DNA of 64,000 bases. Origin: Roseobacter sp. GTDB lineage: Bacteria; Pseudomonadota; Alphaproteobacteria; Rhodobacterales; Rhodobacteraceae. This document shows, piece after piece, positions 9,787-19,795 of the stretch. The position numbers were made by a program, and so were the translations under genes. Numbering within the stretch: the first letter of the stretch is position 1; the number at the start of each line of letters is the position of its first letter. The notes below the pieces were generated by a model. The model ran no database searches, was not told where the DNA came from, and saw only the letters and a list, made by a program, of their open reading frames with translations. Location: positions 24,685 through 88,684 of the forward strand of contig JAGXGZ010000081.1 of NCBI GenBank assembly GCA_024636495.1. The letters are read 5' to 3'.

Positions 9787-11372
9787 ACAAATTTAGCGAC
9801 CTGATCCGCAAGCAAGACGCAGTCAAAGACCGCTCTATCCTGTCATTGTTCGATAATGGCAACCGTGGTGCGGATTTTTCGGCTCAAGCTGGGGATATAT
9901 TGTTCGATTTCTCTAAGACAAATATTGATTTCGACGCGATGAATGCCTTGCTTGCACTGATCGAAACCTCTGATGTGGCGGCCCGGCGCGACGCGATGTT
10001 TGCTGGCGACAAGATAAACGAAACCGAAGGCCGCGCAGTGCTGCACACCGCATTGCGCAATGTCGACGGCGGTGCGGTGATGATGGACGGCAAAGATGTG
10101 ATGCCTGCCATTCTGGAAACGCTCAAGCGGATGGGCGATTTTGCCGATAAAATCCGCGCAGGCACCATCACCGATGTGGTCAATATCGGCATTGGTGGCT
10201 CTGATCTGGGTCCGGCGATGGTCGTGCAAGCGCTGTCGCCCTATCATGACGGGCCGCGCTGCCATTTCGTGTCGAATGTCGATGGGGCGCATATCGCCGA
10301 TACGTTGCGCGGGCTGGATGCCAAAACGACGCTGGTCATCGTTGCCTCCAAAACCTTTACGACCATTGAAACCATGACCAATGCCCGAACGGCGCGGGCA
10401 TGGATGCTGGATCACGGTGGCGACCCTGCGCGCCAGTTCGTCGCTCTCAGCACCGCTCAGGAAAAAACCGACGACTTCGGCATTGATCCCTCTCAGGTCT
10501 TTGGCTTCGAGGATTGGGTTGGCGGGCGCTATTCCGTATGGGGGCCGATTGGCCTGTCGCTGATGATTGCGATTGGTCCGCGCGCTTTTCATGCGTTTTT
10601 GCGCGGTGCACAATCCATGGACCGTCATTTTTGCGCCGCTGCCCCGCACGAGAACATGCCGATGCTGCTGGCACTTGTGGGCATCTGGCACAACCAGATC
10701 TGCGGCTACGCAACGCGGGCGGTGCTGCCCTACGATCAACGGCTGGGGCAATTGCCAGATTATCTGCAGCAGCTTGAAATGGAATCTAACGGCAAGTCCA
10801 CCCAGATGGACGGCACCACCGCACCGTTCAACACAGGGCCAGTGGTGTGGGGGGCGCCAGGTACAAACGGCCAGCACGCCTTTTACCAGCTGATCCACCA
10901 GGGCACGCGGGTGATCCCGTGTGAATTCATGATAGCGGCCAACGGGCACGAACCCGAACTGGCCCATCACCACAAACTGCTGATCGCCAATTGCCTCGCG
11001 CAATCCGAGGCATTGATGCGCGGGCGCAGCTTGCAAGAGGCGTCACAGATGATGGCGGCCAAGGGCCTGACCGGGGCCGAGCTTGACCGTCAGGCGCGCC
11101 ACCGCGTTTTCCCGGGCAATCGGCCTTCTACCACGCTCAGCTATCCATGGCTCGATCCGTTCACGCTTGGTCAGATCATTGCACTTTATGAACACCGCGT
11201 CTTCGTCGAGGGGGTAATCTTGGGCATCAACTCCTATGACCAGTGGGGCGTAGAACTTGGCAAGGAACTTGCGACATCGTTGCAGCCCATTGTCGAGGGC
11301 AGTGAACCCGCAGTCGGCAAAGACGGCTCTACGATGGCTCTCTTGGATTTCATTGCAAAACACGCCGACTGA
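9783..11372 (+). CDS. pgi: Glucose-6-phosphate isomerase
   Basis: Interconverts glucose-6-phosphate and fructose-6-phosphate. The 529 residues show the sugar-phosphate-binding block [13 protein letters not shown], the signature [13 protein letters not shown], the catalytic region [10 protein letters not shown] and the C-terminal [14 protein letters not shown]. The start overlaps the pgl stop (ATGA). The operon order suggests that fructose-6-phosphate is cycled back to glucose-6-phosphate for the Entner-Doudoroff route, as is usual in marine Rhodobacterales. Confidence 0.97.
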   Translation: MNKFSDLIRKQDAVKDRSILSLFDNGNRGADFSAQAGDILFDFSKTNIDFDAMNALLALIETSDVAARRDAMFAGDKINETEGRAVLHTALRNVDGGAVMMDGKDVMPAILETLKRMGDFADKIRAGTITDVVNIGIGGSDLGPAMVVQALSPYHDGPRCHFVSNVDGAHIADTLRGLDAKTTLVIVASKTFTTIETMTNARTARAWMLDHGGDPARQFVALSTAQEKTDDFGIDPSQVFGFEDWVGGRYSVWGPIGLSLMIAIGPRAFHAFLRGAQSMDRHFCAAAPHENMPMLLALVGIWHNQICGYATRAVLPYDQRLGQLPDYLQQLEMESNGKSTQMDGTTAPFNTGPVVWGAPGTNGQHAFYQLIHQGTRVIPCEFMIAANGHEPELAHHHKLLIANCLAQSEALMRGRSLQEASQMMAAKGLTGAELDRQARHRVFPGNRPSTTLSYPWLDPFTLGQIIALYEHRVFVEGVILGINSYDQWGVELGKELATSLQPIVEGSEPAVGKDGSTMALLDFIAKHAD

Positions 11373-11385
11373 TCGGGCTTTTCGG

Positions 11386-11406
11386 TTCATTTGGCCAGAT
11401 AAACTC
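11386..11406 (-). repeat. Copy of a dispersed 21-bp intergenic repeat
   Basis: Read on the minus strand this is GAGTTTATCTGGCCAAATGAA. It matches copies at 20254, 27278 and 49624 (consensus about GAGTTTATNNGGCAAAATGAA). Here it is joined to a GC-rich hairpin at 11409-11439, as at 49591-49644. Confidence 0.6.
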
Positions 11407-11408
11407 CG

Positions 11409-11439
11409 GGGGGATGAGGGGCAGCGCCCCTCATCCCCC
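11409..11439. terminator. GC-rich bidirectional hairpin between pgi and the antiporter gene
   Basis: A perfect 14-bp inverted repeat (GGGGGATGAGGGGC at 11409-11422 with its complement at 11426-11439) has a 3-base loop. It lies between two convergent genes. There is no long T-tract on either side, so it may terminate weakly, protect 3' ends, or be part of the repeat family next to it. Confidence 0.6.
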
Positions 11440-11451
11440 TGCGTAAAAGAC

Positions 11452-12708
11452 CTAAACCAAATCCGGATGCCGGCCGACGCGGTTGGCAAGACGGGCGACC
11501 GTCAGGCCTTGGACGATGATCGAAAACACCACTACGATGTAAGTGCAGGTCAAGATCAGCGGTTTCCACTCTCCCTCGGGGAGGGACAAGGCCAAAGCCA
11601 CAGAAATCCCGCCTTTCAAACCGCCCCATGTCATGATCGGAATGACGCCTTGGTTAAAGTTCCGAAACGGGCGCAAGATCCCGATGGGCACCGCGACAGC
11701 CACCAAACGACCCGACAACGCCAGAATGATCGCGGCCATGCCGGTCAGGAAAAGATCGCCATTAAATGCGATGGCAAAGACTTCAAATCCGATCATTAAA
11801 AACAGGACAGCGTTCAAAATTTCGTCGATCAGCTTCCAGAAGGCGTCGACATAGCGGCGGGTTTCTTCGGACATGCCGCGCGCCGCCCCGACATCGCCAA
11901 TCAGTAACCCAGCACAGACCGCCATGATGGGGGCCGACACATGCAGAGCAACGGCCAGCTCGTATCCGCCAAATGCCAGGCCAAGGGTCAACAAAACCTC
12001 CAAGGAATAATCGTCGATCCGACGCATTACGCGGAACGTGAGCCAGCCCAAAACCAGCCCCAGCACTGCGCCGCCAACGGCTTCTTGAAAAAACAGTTGT
12101 GTTGCACCCCATACGGCGTTGCCTTCGGCACCGTGTCCCTCAAGCGCCGGAAAGGCGAGGCCCACAAGAATCAAGAACACCACATAGCCGACACCGTCGT
12201 TGAACAGGCTTTCACCCGCGATCTTTGTCTCAAGCGACTTGGGCAGATCGGCCTCGCGCAACACCCCCAGAACCGCAACCGGATCCGTGGGCGAGATGAG
12301 CGCGCCAAACACCAATGCGGTGAGCAGCGGCATGCCTGTCAGCCATGAAAAGCCAATGCCGACGATGGCCGTTGAAAGCGCCACACCCAGCGTCGCCATC
12401 AGCGCGACAATGACCCATTCGCGGCGCAGGTCGGATGTTTTGACATGCAGTGCACCTGCAAATAGCAACAGACCCAACATGCCTTCCAAAAGGGCTTCGG
12501 AAAAATCGATCCCCGTCACAACGCCGCGCACGGCGTTTGCGATGCCAAGGCTCGGCAGGGCCAGATCGATCCCCAGCAAACCAAAGGACGCGATCAGGGC
12601 GACGATCAGAATGCCGATGGAGGAGGGCAGCTTGAGAAACAAGTAGTTTACCGCGCCGAACCCTCCGGCCATGACGATCAGCAGTGACGCGATTTGCAAG
12701 AAGGTCAT
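11452..12708 (-). CDS. Na+/H+ antiporter of the CPA1 (NhaP-type) family
   Basis: Membrane exchanger of monovalent cations for protons, for pH and salt balance. The 418 residues form about 12 transmembrane segments. Ion-site motifs are ALISPTDPVAVLG and AGESLFNDGVGYVVF; the aspartate of the FND motif is characteristic of CPA1. No large cytoplasmic C-terminal domain is present. The two following genes transcribed the same way lie upstream (GNAT and thioesterase), with only 24 bases between the GNAT stop and this start, so one operon is plausible. Confidence 0.92.
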   Translation of the reverse strand: MTFLQIASLLIVMAGGFGAVNYLFLKLPSSIGILIVALIASFGLLGIDLALPSLGIANAVRGVVTGIDFSEALLEGMLGLLLFAGALHVKTSDLRREWVIVALMATLGVALSTAIVGIGFSWLTGMPLLTALVFGALISPTDPVAVLGVLREADLPKSLETKIAGESLFNDGVGYVVFLILVGLAFPALEGHGAEGNAVWGATQLFFQEAVGGAVLGLVLGWLTFRVMRRIDDYSLEVLLTLGLAFGGYELAVALHVSAPIMAVCAGLLIGDVGAARGMSEETRRYVDAFWKLIDEILNAVLFLMIGFEVFAIAFNGDLFLTGMAAIILALSGRLVAVAVPIGILRPFRNFNQGVIPIMTWGGLKGGISVALALSLPEGEWKPLILTCTYIVVVFSIIVQGLTVARLANRVGRHPDLV

Positions 12709-12732
12709 GATGGGGTTCTTTCTGGTCAGGGC

Positions 12733-13179
12733 TTAAAGCTTGATGTCGTAGGTCACCCATGGGGTGCGATCGGCAAGCGTGTCATAGACTGCGCGGGCAC
12801 GGTAGTTGTTTTCGGCTGTGATCCAGCGCACCACGCCCCATCCGTTGGTTTCGGCCACCACTTTTACCGCGTCGATCAGGGCTTGTGCCGCACCATAACC
12901 GCGGGCTGCGGGGGCAACGAATAAATCATCCAGAAAACAGTTTGTGAGCGCGCGAAGCTGGCTTGTGAAGGGACGGTAATGGGTAAAGCCGATCACGGTG
13001 CCGCTTGTATCTTCGGCGACGATACACATGCTGGAATGGGTCGTATCCATCAGCCAGCCAAACACCGTTTCGCGCATCTGCGCAGTTTGTTCGACCTTGT
13101 AGAACGCGGCATATCCGGCAAAGAGGGCTTCCCACACGGGTCGGTCGGCTGCGGCAAGGGCACGGGTGGTCACCGTCAT
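12733..13179 (-). CDS. GNAT-family N-acetyltransferase
   Basis: 148 residues with the GNAT fold: the beta4 strand FLDDLFVAP followed by the acetyl-CoA loop RGYGAAQALIDAV, and a C-terminal YRARAVYDTL segment. Substrate unknown; the family acts on amines of small molecules or proteins. The frame is open 19 codons further upstream, but the ATG at 13179 has the RBS AGGAACC and leaves a 22-base gap to the thioesterase gene. Confidence 0.85.
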   Translation of the reverse strand: MTVTTRALAAADRPVWEALFAGYAAFYKVEQTAQMRETVFGWLMDTTHSSMCIVAEDTSGTVIGFTHYRPFTSQLRALTNCFLDDLFVAPAARGYGAAQALIDAVKVVAETNGWGVVRWITAENNYRARAVYDTLADRTPWVTYDIKL

Positions 13180-13201
13180 CGTGGGTTCCTTTTGGTTGTG
13201 G

Positions 13202-13681
13202 TCAACTTTGCGCCGTAGCGTGATCATGGGTTTCAAAATGGCGCTTCAGGCGGTCGGGCAGGGCGAAGCGGCCTGACCCATCTGGTTCAAGCAGCACTAA
13301 AATGCAGTCAAAGGTCGCGCGCAATTGGCCGTCCACCCACACCTGCTGGCTTAGGCTGTAAGACGTGTTCCGAAATCCCGTGCAGCGGCAGGTCACGATG
13401 TAGTCCTCACGCTCCAGCAATTCATGCAGATAGCGGATCGACCCCGACCGGATGACCACGCGCGGCCCCGGCGTGTCGATCAGACCTTGTTCCACAAGGG
13501 ATTGCGTGTATCGAATGCGAAGCCGTTCAAACCACTCAAAATAAGTGCAGTTGTTGACGTGGTTGTTTGTATCCAGATCGGAAAACCGCACCTGATCCGC
13601 CATCGCAAGGGGCTGGGGTTCATTAATACCTGCGCTGCGTTGCTGATCGGGGCTTAGGGGGGTGTGAAAAGGAACTGTCAT
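13202..13681 (-). CDS. Acyl-CoA thioesterase, 4-hydroxybenzoyl-CoA thioesterase/YbgC-like hotdog protein
   Basis: 159 residues. The hotdog-fold signature FSDLDTNNHVNNCTYFEWFE holds the aspartate and the NHVNN pattern of the 4HBT family, which hydrolyses acyl-CoA or acyl-ACP thioesters. Length is slightly above the usual 130-150 because of a 25-residue N-terminal tail. It is divergent from the acyl-CoA ligase gene at 13771; the 89-base gap must hold both promoters. A paired role with that ligase is an inference from position only. Confidence 0.85.
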   Translation of the reverse strand: MTVPFHTPLSPDQQRSAGINEPQPLAMADQVRFSDLDTNNHVNNCTYFEWFERLRIRYTQSLVEQGLIDTPGPRVVIRSGSIRYLHELLEREDYIVTCRCTGFRNTSYSLSQQVWVDGQLRATFDCILVLLEPDGSGRFALPDRLKRHFETHDHATAQS

Positions 13682-13770
13682 TCACCCTGCGTAAGCATGT
13701 GTCTGCGCGCTTGCAAGAGCAGGATGGATTGTTCAGGGTAGCGATAAAACCATAGTCGGGAGGACACGCC

Positions 13771-15396
13771 ATGCTTGGCCAAATGATGAGTAAATCGCTA
13801 ACGATCTCAAGTCTGATCGAACACGCACAACGCTACCATGCTACCGGAGAGATATATTCGGTCAATACTGGGGGCGGGGTCGAGGAAACCTCCTGGGGTC
13901 AGGTCGGGGCCAATTCACGCGCTCTGGCGTCAGCATTGGCGGGTCTGGGGCTTGAACCACAAGCGCGCTGCGGCACGATCGCCTGGAACAACCGTCGCCA
14001 TCTCGAGATCTACTTTGGGGCGTCGGGCGGTGGTTTTGTATGCCACACGATCAACCCCCGTCTTTTTCCTGAGCAGCTTGTTTATATCCTGAACCATGCC
14101 GAGGATAAGGTTTTGTTCATCGACAAGACGTTCGTCCCGTTGGTTGCCGCGATCCGTGACAAGCTTGAGCATCTTGAGCATATCGTGTTGATGGAAGGCA
14201 GTGACGCGGAAGCTGCCAAGGCGCTTCCCGGTCTGAAATTCTATGATGATCTGATCGAAAGCGGCGATTCCGAATTTGAATGGCCGGAATTGGATGAAAA
14301 CACGGCATCAAGCCTTTGCTATACCTCGGGCACCACGGGCAATCCAAAGGGTGTCTTGTATTCGCACCGCTCGACCGTGCTGCACAGCTTTGGCATCAAC
14401 CTGGCCGACAGCATCGGCATTTCCGCCAAAGAGGTCGTTCTGCCTGTCGTCCCGATGTTCCACGTCAACGCATGGGGCGCGCCTTATGCTTGCGCGATGG
14501 TCGGCGCGCGCATGGTCATGCCGGGGCCGGGGCTGGACGGGCCGTCGCTGGTTGGGTTGATTGATAAATACCAGATTTCACTGGCTTTGGGCGTACCGAC
14601 AATCTGGCTGGGCCTGTTGGACGAAGCAGACAAGATCGGGTCCAGTCTGGCCAGCCTCAAGCGCACGGTTGTTGGCGGTTCTGCCTGCCCACCGTCGATG
14701 ATGACGGCCTTCCGCGAGAAATACGGGGTCGAGACGATCCATGCGTGGGGCATGACTGAAATGTCGCCTGTCGGCAGCATTAACCAACCCTTGGCCAAGC
14801 ATATGGACCTGCCAGAGGCCGATCAGCACAAGCTGCGCGAGAACCAAGGCCGGCCTGTGTACGGGGTCGAGCTGGAAATTCTGGACGACGATGGCAAGCC
14901 GCTGCCCCATGATGGCAAAACTCAAGGCGATCTGGTGACAAAAGGGTACTGGATTCTGGATGCGTATTTCCGCAAAACCCGCGAGGAAACGCTGACCAAG
15001 GATGGGTGGTTTGATACTGGCGATGTGGCGACGATGGACCCTGACGGCTATGTCACGATCCGCGACCGGTCAAAGGATATCATCAAATCAGGTGGCGAGT
15101 GGATCAGCTCGGTCGAGCTGGAGAATATCGCTATCTCTCATCCGCAATTGTCCGATGCCGCCGTGATTGGTGCGAAGCATAAAAAATGGGATGAACGCCC
15201 CATTCTGATTGCCGTGAAGCGCGAGGGGCAAGAGCCGACCGAAGAAGACGTGCTTGGCATCTTTGAGGGAAAGATTGCGAAATGGCAAACGCCCGATTGC
15301 GTGGTCTTTACCGACGTTCTGCCGCGTAACGCTACTGGTAAAGTGCTTAAGCGCAATCTTCGCGACGAATTTGGTGATGTGCTGATCAAGAAATAA
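13771..15396 (+). CDS. dmdB: Acyl-CoA ligase, probably methylmercaptopropionate-CoA ligase (DmdB type)
   Basis: AMP-forming ligase of 541 residues. The ATP-binding loop is TSGTTGNPKG (185-194). Later motifs are WGMTEMSP, the hinge GWFDTGDVATMDPDGY and the C-terminal catalytic lysine region PRNATGKVLKR. The N-terminus MLGQMM, the block WNNRRHLEIYFGASG and the C-terminal half match what I recall of Ruegeria pomeroyi DmdB, which activates 3-methylmercaptopropionate, the product of DmdA, with CoA. The same family also acts on short and medium fatty acids, so specificity is not certain. dmdA and acuI are in this window at 48.5-50.7 kb. RBS GGGAGG. Confidence 0.78.
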   Translation: MLGQMMSKSLTISSLIEHAQRYHATGEIYSVNTGGGVEETSWGQVGANSRALASALAGLGLEPQARCGTIAWNNRRHLEIYFGASGGGFVCHTINPRLFPEQLVYILNHAEDKVLFIDKTFVPLVAAIRDKLEHLEHIVLMEGSDAEAAKALPGLKFYDDLIESGDSEFEWPELDENTASSLCYTSGTTGNPKGVLYSHRSTVLHSFGINLADSIGISAKEVVLPVVPMFHVNAWGAPYACAMVGARMVMPGPGLDGPSLVGLIDKYQISLALGVPTIWLGLLDEADKIGSSLASLKRTVVGGSACPPSMMTAFREKYGVETIHAWGMTEMSPVGSINQPLAKHMDLPEADQHKLRENQGRPVYGVELEILDDDGKPLPHDGKTQGDLVTKGYWILDAYFRKTREETLTKDGWFDTGDVATMDPDGYVTIRDRSKDIIKSGGEWISSVELENIAISHPQLSDAAVIGAKHKKWDERPILIAVKREGQEPTEEDVLGIFEGKIAKWQTPDCVVFTDVLPRNATGKVLKRNLRDEFGDVLIKK

Positions 15397-15405
15397 ATAC
15401 GCAGG

Positions 15406-15434
15406 CGCTGGCCTTGGTTAAAAGGCCAGCGTTT
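15406..15434 (+). terminator. Terminator of the acyl-CoA ligase gene
   Basis: A perfect 10-bp stem (CGCTGGCCTT at 15406-15415 with AAGGCCAGCG at 15422-15431), a 6-base loop and a short TTT, 10 bases after the stop. Confidence 0.75.
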
Positions 15435-16045
15435 CATGGCAGCGCAGATTAAACGCTAAATCTGTTTGAATCAGCGCATCTATACGTAGGTGCGCCGGCG
15501 CTTGCTGCACGATTTGCAGACTTCTTCTGGCATTGACCGGCTGTCACGCCAGCGGTGTAAGCCAACAAAGCAGGGAACTCGCGCCAGAGCGCGGAAAATA
15601 GAGTGTAACATCGATTACCTATGGGAGTGTGGTTAAGCTGTGAAAACTCTTGCTTAGTAAAAAAAGGCCACCAATTAACAAAATTAAGCATATCAAATCA
15701 ACGCTATAAGTCCAAATAATACTTTATTTTTCAATCTTTAGCTGTTTTAAATCAACGGTGTACAATCCTGTCGGGAAATCTTGGCTTGATTTGCGTCTAT
15801 ATTAGGCATATTAGTGCGCTTTGGTTCATTTCGGATGTCGATGACAAACATTTAAACCGCGAATCTAATGGCACGGGGAAATGCTGCAATTACTCTTCCC
15901 ATCCTAAATGGAACACATGGTATTCTCTTCTCTGCAAACGTCCGACGATGCGCCGTTTGCGCGCCCGATTGCCGCCCCGACACTCTGGCAATCTCGTTCG
16001 ACCTAGGTGTCAGCTCCCCCCAAAGGGCCTCAAAACAAGCGAGTA
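15435..16045. other. Non-coding stretch, nothing recognised
   Basis: About 610 bases between the ligase terminator and the tRNA. The middle part (about 15640-15870) is clearly richer in A and T than its surroundings. The short open frames here have no recognisable motif, and one merely runs through the tRNA. It could be a decayed insertion next to the tRNA, but no integrase or transposase fragment is visible. Confidence 0.5.
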
Positions 16046-16122
16046 TGGTAGGCCCGGCAGGACTTGAACCCGCAACCAAAGCGTTATGAGCGCTCTGCTC
16101 TAACCAGTTGAGCTACAGGCCC
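16046..16122 (-). tRNA. tRNA with CAT anticodon (tRNA-Ile2 more likely than elongator tRNA-Met)
   Basis: The minus strand folds as a cloverleaf. The acceptor GGGCCTG pairs with CGGGCCT (G1-T72 and T6-G67 wobbles). The anticodon stem GAGCG/CGCTT encloses loop CTCATAA, giving anticodon CAT. The T-arm contains GGTTCAAGTCC, and CCA is encoded (16046-16048). Pairs C4-G69 and C5-G68 are features recognised by TilS in E. coli tRNA-Ile2, where the C34 is changed to lysidine to read AUA. Automatic tools would call this tRNA-Met. Confidence 0.93.
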
Positions 16123-16255
16123 GCCATATCGGTTTCGTAAGGGGGTGCGGCTTGCACGTCAAGACCAAGAACGGTTGGCTAGGTGTGTCTTGCATTGCAC
16201 GCCTGCGCGCGGTGCTATAACCCGCTTTCGCAAAGGCAATAAGCGGCGGGGCCCG

Positions 16256-17305
16256 ATGATGACCAACTCGAAGAACGGAATCACCTATGCGGATGCAGGG
16301 GTGGATATCGACGCGGGCAATGCGCTGGTCGAGCGGATCAAACCTGCGGCCAAGCGTACCAAACGTCCCGGCGTGATGTCAGGCCTCGGCGGCTTTGGCG
16401 CATTGTTTGACCTCAAAGGTGCGGGCTATGTCGATCCGATCCTTGTGGCCGCGACTGATGGTGTCGGGACCAAGCTGCGTATCGCGATTGATACCGGAAA
16501 TGTTGACGGCGTTGGCGTTGATCTGGTGGCCATGTGCGTTAATGATCTGGTCTGCCAAGGGGCGGAGCCTTTGTTTTTCCTTGATTATTTCGCCACCGGC
16601 AAACTGGAGACAGAAGAAGCCGCACGCATCATCGAAGGTATCGCACGAGGCTGCGAAGGATCGGGTTGCGCGCTTATTGGCGGCGAGACGGCGGAAATGC
16701 CGGGTATGTATTCTGACGGCGATTTCGACCTTGCAGGCTTTGCCGTGGGGGCCATGGAACGGGGCGCTGATTTGCCAAGTGGTGTGGTCGCGGGCGATGT
16801 TCTGCTGGGGTTGGCCTCGGACGGGGTGCATTCAAACGGCTATAGTCTTGTGCGCAAACTGGTCGCAATGTCGGGCCTGGGATGGGAGGCGAACTGCCCG
16901 TGGGCTGATGGCTCTTTGGGCGAGGTTTTGCTTACCCCTACAAGGCTTTACGTGAAACCGGCCTTGCAAGCGATCCGGGCAGGGGGCGTGCATGCGTTGG
17001 CCCATATCACCGGCGGTGGCTTGACCGAAAACCTGCCCCGCGTGTTGCCAGACGACATGGGGGCCGAGATTGACCTGAGCGCGTGGGACATGCCCGGCGT
17101 GTTCAAATGGATGGCTGACATCGGCAGCATGACCGAGCCGGAAATGCTCAAGACGTTTAACTGCGGTGTTGGTATGATTCTGGTCGTGTCGGCAGATCAG
17201 GCCGAGGCGCTGTCAGGATTACTGCGCGAAGCGGGCGAAACCGTTTACGATATGGGCCGCGTCACGGATGGGGCAGGCATCGACTACAGCGGAAACCTTT
17301 TGTGA
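16256..17305 (+). CDS. purM: Phosphoribosylformylglycinamidine cyclo-ligase (AIR synthetase)
   Basis: Fifth step of purine synthesis: ATP-driven closure of FGAM to aminoimidazole ribotide. The 349 residues (or 348 from the second ATG at 16259) show [37 protein letters not shown] and [13 protein letters not shown]. The frame is open 37 codons upstream, but that part lies in non-conserved sequence after the tRNA. The stop overlaps the GTG start of purN, so the two are coupled. Confidence 0.97.
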   Translation: MMTNSKNGITYADAGVDIDAGNALVERIKPAAKRTKRPGVMSGLGGFGALFDLKGAGYVDPILVAATDGVGTKLRIAIDTGNVDGVGVDLVAMCVNDLVCQGAEPLFFLDYFATGKLETEEAARIIEGIARGCEGSGCALIGGETAEMPGMYSDGDFDLAGFAVGAMERGADLPSGVVAGDVLLGLASDGVHSNGYSLVRKLVAMSGLGWEANCPWADGSLGEVLLTPTRLYVKPALQAIRAGGVHALAHITGGGLTENLPRVLPDDMGAEIDLSAWDMPGVFKWMADIGSMTEPEMLKTFNCGVGMILVVSADQAEALSGLLREAGETVYDMGRVTDGAGIDYSGNLL

Positions 17306-17901
17306 CCAAACGCGTTGCGATTTTTCTGTCGGGCGGTGGGTCGAACATGCGGGCATTGGTCGAAGATATGACCGGCGACCACCCTGCGCGGCCTTGTGTT
17401 ATTGTGTCGAATGTTGCCAATGCGGGCGGGATTTCTTGGGCGCGCGCGCGCGGCATTGCCACCGAAGTTGTTGATCACAAACCCTATCAAGGCGACCGCG
17501 CCGCGTTCGAGGCAGAACTGTCGGCGCGTCTGGCCCCTCATGCGCCGGACATCATTTGTCTGGCCGGTTTTATGCGCAAACTGACTGCTGGCTTCACCGA
17601 TGCGTGGGCGGGCCGCATGATCAACATCCATCCGTCGTTGCTGCCACTTTACAAAGGCTTGCACACCCATGCCCGTGCGATCGAGGCTGGCGATGCGCAG
17701 CATGGCTGCACGGTTCACGAGGTCACAGCCGCGTTGGACGATGGCCCCATTCTGGGGCAGGCTGTGGTGCCGATTTTGGCGGATGATACGGAAGAAGCCC
17801 TGGCTGCGCGCGTCCTGGTGCAAGAACATCGTCTGTATCCCGCCGTCCTGCGCCGTTTCGCAGGCGGTGACCGCAGTTTGTTGATGCTGGGCAGTCAGTG
17901 A
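17302..17901 (+). CDS. purN: Phosphoribosylglycinamide formyltransferase
   Basis: Third step of purine synthesis: formyl transfer from 10-formyltetrahydrofolate to GAR. The 199 residues contain the glycine-rich phosphate loop FLSGGGSNM near the N-terminus, the active-site block [18 protein letters not shown] and the [13 protein letters not shown] region with the catalytic aspartate. The start is GTG, overlapping the purM stop (GTGA at 17302-17305). Confidence 0.96.
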   Translation: MTKRVAIFLSGGGSNMRALVEDMTGDHPARPCVIVSNVANAGGISWARARGIATEVVDHKPYQGDRAAFEAELSARLAPHAPDIICLAGFMRKLTAGFTDAWAGRMINIHPSLLPLYKGLHTHARAIEAGDAQHGCTVHEVTAALDDGPILGQAVVPILADDTEEALAARVLVQEHRLYPAVLRRFAGGDRSLLMLGSQ

Positions 17902-17971
17902 ACGGCTTTTCGGCCCGCACTGTTTCGATTATTCATTGCCTGTTGGCAAACCTCTGGTCAAAGTAGATTTT

Positions 17972-19129
17972 ATGAAAACAATCACAACCACAGCCGAGCT
18001 TGAAGCCTACTGCCTTGAAGCTGCCAAATATAATTATGTGACGGTCGACACCGAATTTTTGCGCGAACGGACATATTACTCCAAGCTTTGCCTGATTCAA
18101 CTTGCGATGCCGGGAACTGACGATTCCGGTGCCGTTCTGGTTGATCCACTTGTGGGCGACATGTCGCTAGAGCCGCTTTATACGTTGTTTCGCGATACAT
18201 CCGTGGTCAAAGTGTTTCATGCCGCACGTCAGGATCTTGAGATTTTCTTTGTTGATGCGGGTGTTTTCCCCGAACCGTTGTTTGATACGCAGGTCGCGGC
18301 GATGGTGTGTGGCTTTGGCGAACAGGTGGGTTACGAGACTCTGGTGCGCAAGATTGCCCATCAGGCCGTGGACAAAACATCGCGTTTTACCGATTGGTCA
18401 CGCCGTCCGCTTAGCGACGCGCAGGCGAAATACGCATTGGCCGATGTAACCCACCTGCGGCAGGTCTATGAATTTCTGGCCGCGCAGTTGAAAGAAAACG
18501 GCAGGGCGCGTTGGGTTGCGGAAGAGCTTGAGATTCTGACCAGTCCCGATACCTATACCACTGCGCCCAGAGACGCATGGAAACGGGTCAAGACGCGGAC
18601 AAATTCGTCAAAGTTTTTGGCGATTGTTCGCGAACTCGCGGCGTTTCGCGAGGATTATGCGCAGTCGCATAACGTCCCGCGCAGTCGGGTGTACAAAGAC
18701 GATGCGCTGGTCGAACTGGCCAGCAACAAGCCCAAGAACCACGAAGAACTGGGCCGCGCGCGTCTGCTTTTGCGCGATGCGCGCAAGGGCGAGATTGCCG
18801 ATGGTATTCTTAAGGCCGTCCAAGCGGGTGTGAATTGCCCCGCAAATGACCTGCCTCAGCCCGATCGCAGCCGCGACAAGTTGCAAGTGAACCCCGCGCT
18901 GGCCGATCTATTGCGGGTGCTTTTGAAAGCCAAGACCGAGAGTGCAGGGGTCGCTGCCAAGCTGATCGCCCCTGCAATTGATCTTGACGGGATCGCTGGG
19001 GGTTTGCGCGATATGCCCGCCCTCAAGGGGTGGCGGCGCGAGGTGTTCGGTGATGACGCAATCCGGCTTTGCGAGGGAAAGATCGCTTTGACCGCGGTTG
19101 GGTCAGACGTCAAAGTGGTTGAGCTTTAA
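17972..19129 (+). CDS. rnd: Ribonuclease D
   Basis: 3'-5' exoribonuclease that trims tRNA precursors and other stable RNAs. The 385 residues have DEDDy-type catalytic residues D26 and E28 (TVDTEF), D88 (ARQDLE), and Y154 with D158 (KYALADVTHL). The region after about residue 195 contains the HRDC-type helical domains (WKRVKTR...LRELAAFREDYA-like pattern). The frame is open 12 codons upstream, but the ATG at 17972 gives the normal start. No strong RBS is visible. Confidence 0.94.
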   Translation: MKTITTTAELEAYCLEAAKYNYVTVDTEFLRERTYYSKLCLIQLAMPGTDDSGAVLVDPLVGDMSLEPLYTLFRDTSVVKVFHAARQDLEIFFVDAGVFPEPLFDTQVAAMVCGFGEQVGYETLVRKIAHQAVDKTSRFTDWSRRPLSDAQAKYALADVTHLRQVYEFLAAQLKENGRARWVAEELEILTSPDTYTTAPRDAWKRVKTRTNSSKFLAIVRELAAFREDYAQSHNVPRSRVYKDDALVELASNKPKNHEELGRARLLLRDARKGEIADGILKAVQAGVNCPANDLPQPDRSRDKLQVNPALADLLRVLLKAKTESAGVAAKLIAPAIDLDGIAGGLRDMPALKGWRREVFGDDAIRLCEGKIALTAVGSDVKVVEL

Positions 19130-19158
19130 GGCTCAACCCATTGTTATATAAACATTTA

Positions 19159-19680
19159 TTACCGACGTGATGTCATCGCGTTGCGCTGGCCTTCGACACG
19201 GATCGTGCGAACCCCGGCCAACATCTGGTCGGTAAGCTTGCGTCCCGCAGTGACTTCTCGGGTTGGGATTGTGCCGATCGCTGTGTTACTTGCGGGCTCG
19301 ACCCCTTCAAGGCGGTAGGTCAGAACTCCGTCAACAGGCAGCTCGTCCTCGTTTGCGGGTGTCAATTGCACCTCGTAAATGCCCTGACGCGCGGCCAATC
19401 CGGTTGCGCGGATCAATGCGCCACCGGCAACACGCTCGATCGTTAGATTGGTGACCTGATCAAATGGACGACCTTTATACGACGTCGCTTCGGCTCGCGA
19501 GCTGCTGAACAGGCTTGAGCGTTCGGGGATCAACGGGTTGGTATTGACCTGTTGGGCAGTCACGGCTTCGGAGCGTGCCGAACCGAACCAATTAAACGGG
19601 TTAGCCCGGCTGTCGCGGACTGTTGCACAGCCAGACAGAACAAGGGTCGATACCAAAAGAGCCGAAAAGGTTTTGCGCAT
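19159..19680 (-). CDS. Predicted outer-membrane or periplasmic lipoprotein, function unknown
   Basis: 173 residues with a lipoprotein signal: a basic start MRKTF, a hydrophobic core and the lipobox LVLSGC, so Cys18 would be lipidated. A linker follows, then a domain with beta-strand pattern (IYEVQLTP...LTYRLEG). I do not recognise a named domain. It is convergent with rnd (29-base gap) and divergent from sufE. Confidence 0.85.
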   Translation of the reverse strand: MRKTFSALLVSTLVLSGCATVRDSRANPFNWFGSARSEAVTAQQVNTNPLIPERSSLFSSSRAEATSYKGRPFDQVTNLTIERVAGGALIRATGLAARQGIYEVQLTPANEDELPVDGVLTYRLEGVEPASNTAIGTIPTREVTAGRKLTDQMLAGVRTIRVEGQRNAMTSRR

Positions 19681-19795
19681 AGGGTCCGCCGTGAAATTAC
19701 CGTGCTATTTGACTAACCCATCCCAAGCCTGTTGGGAAGGGGTGGACGTTTCGCAATGCGCAACCTACCTGTCTAGCAATCGGAGTGAGGGAAAT

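Noticed and set aside
9843..11036. 397-codon open frame antisense to pgi
   Set aside because: pgi is fully conserved on the plus strand; the antisense product has low complexity and no recognisable motif.
15868..16089. Short frame ending in GPAGLEPATKAL over the tRNA
   Set aside because: This is the well-known artefact of translating the complement of a tRNA T-arm.
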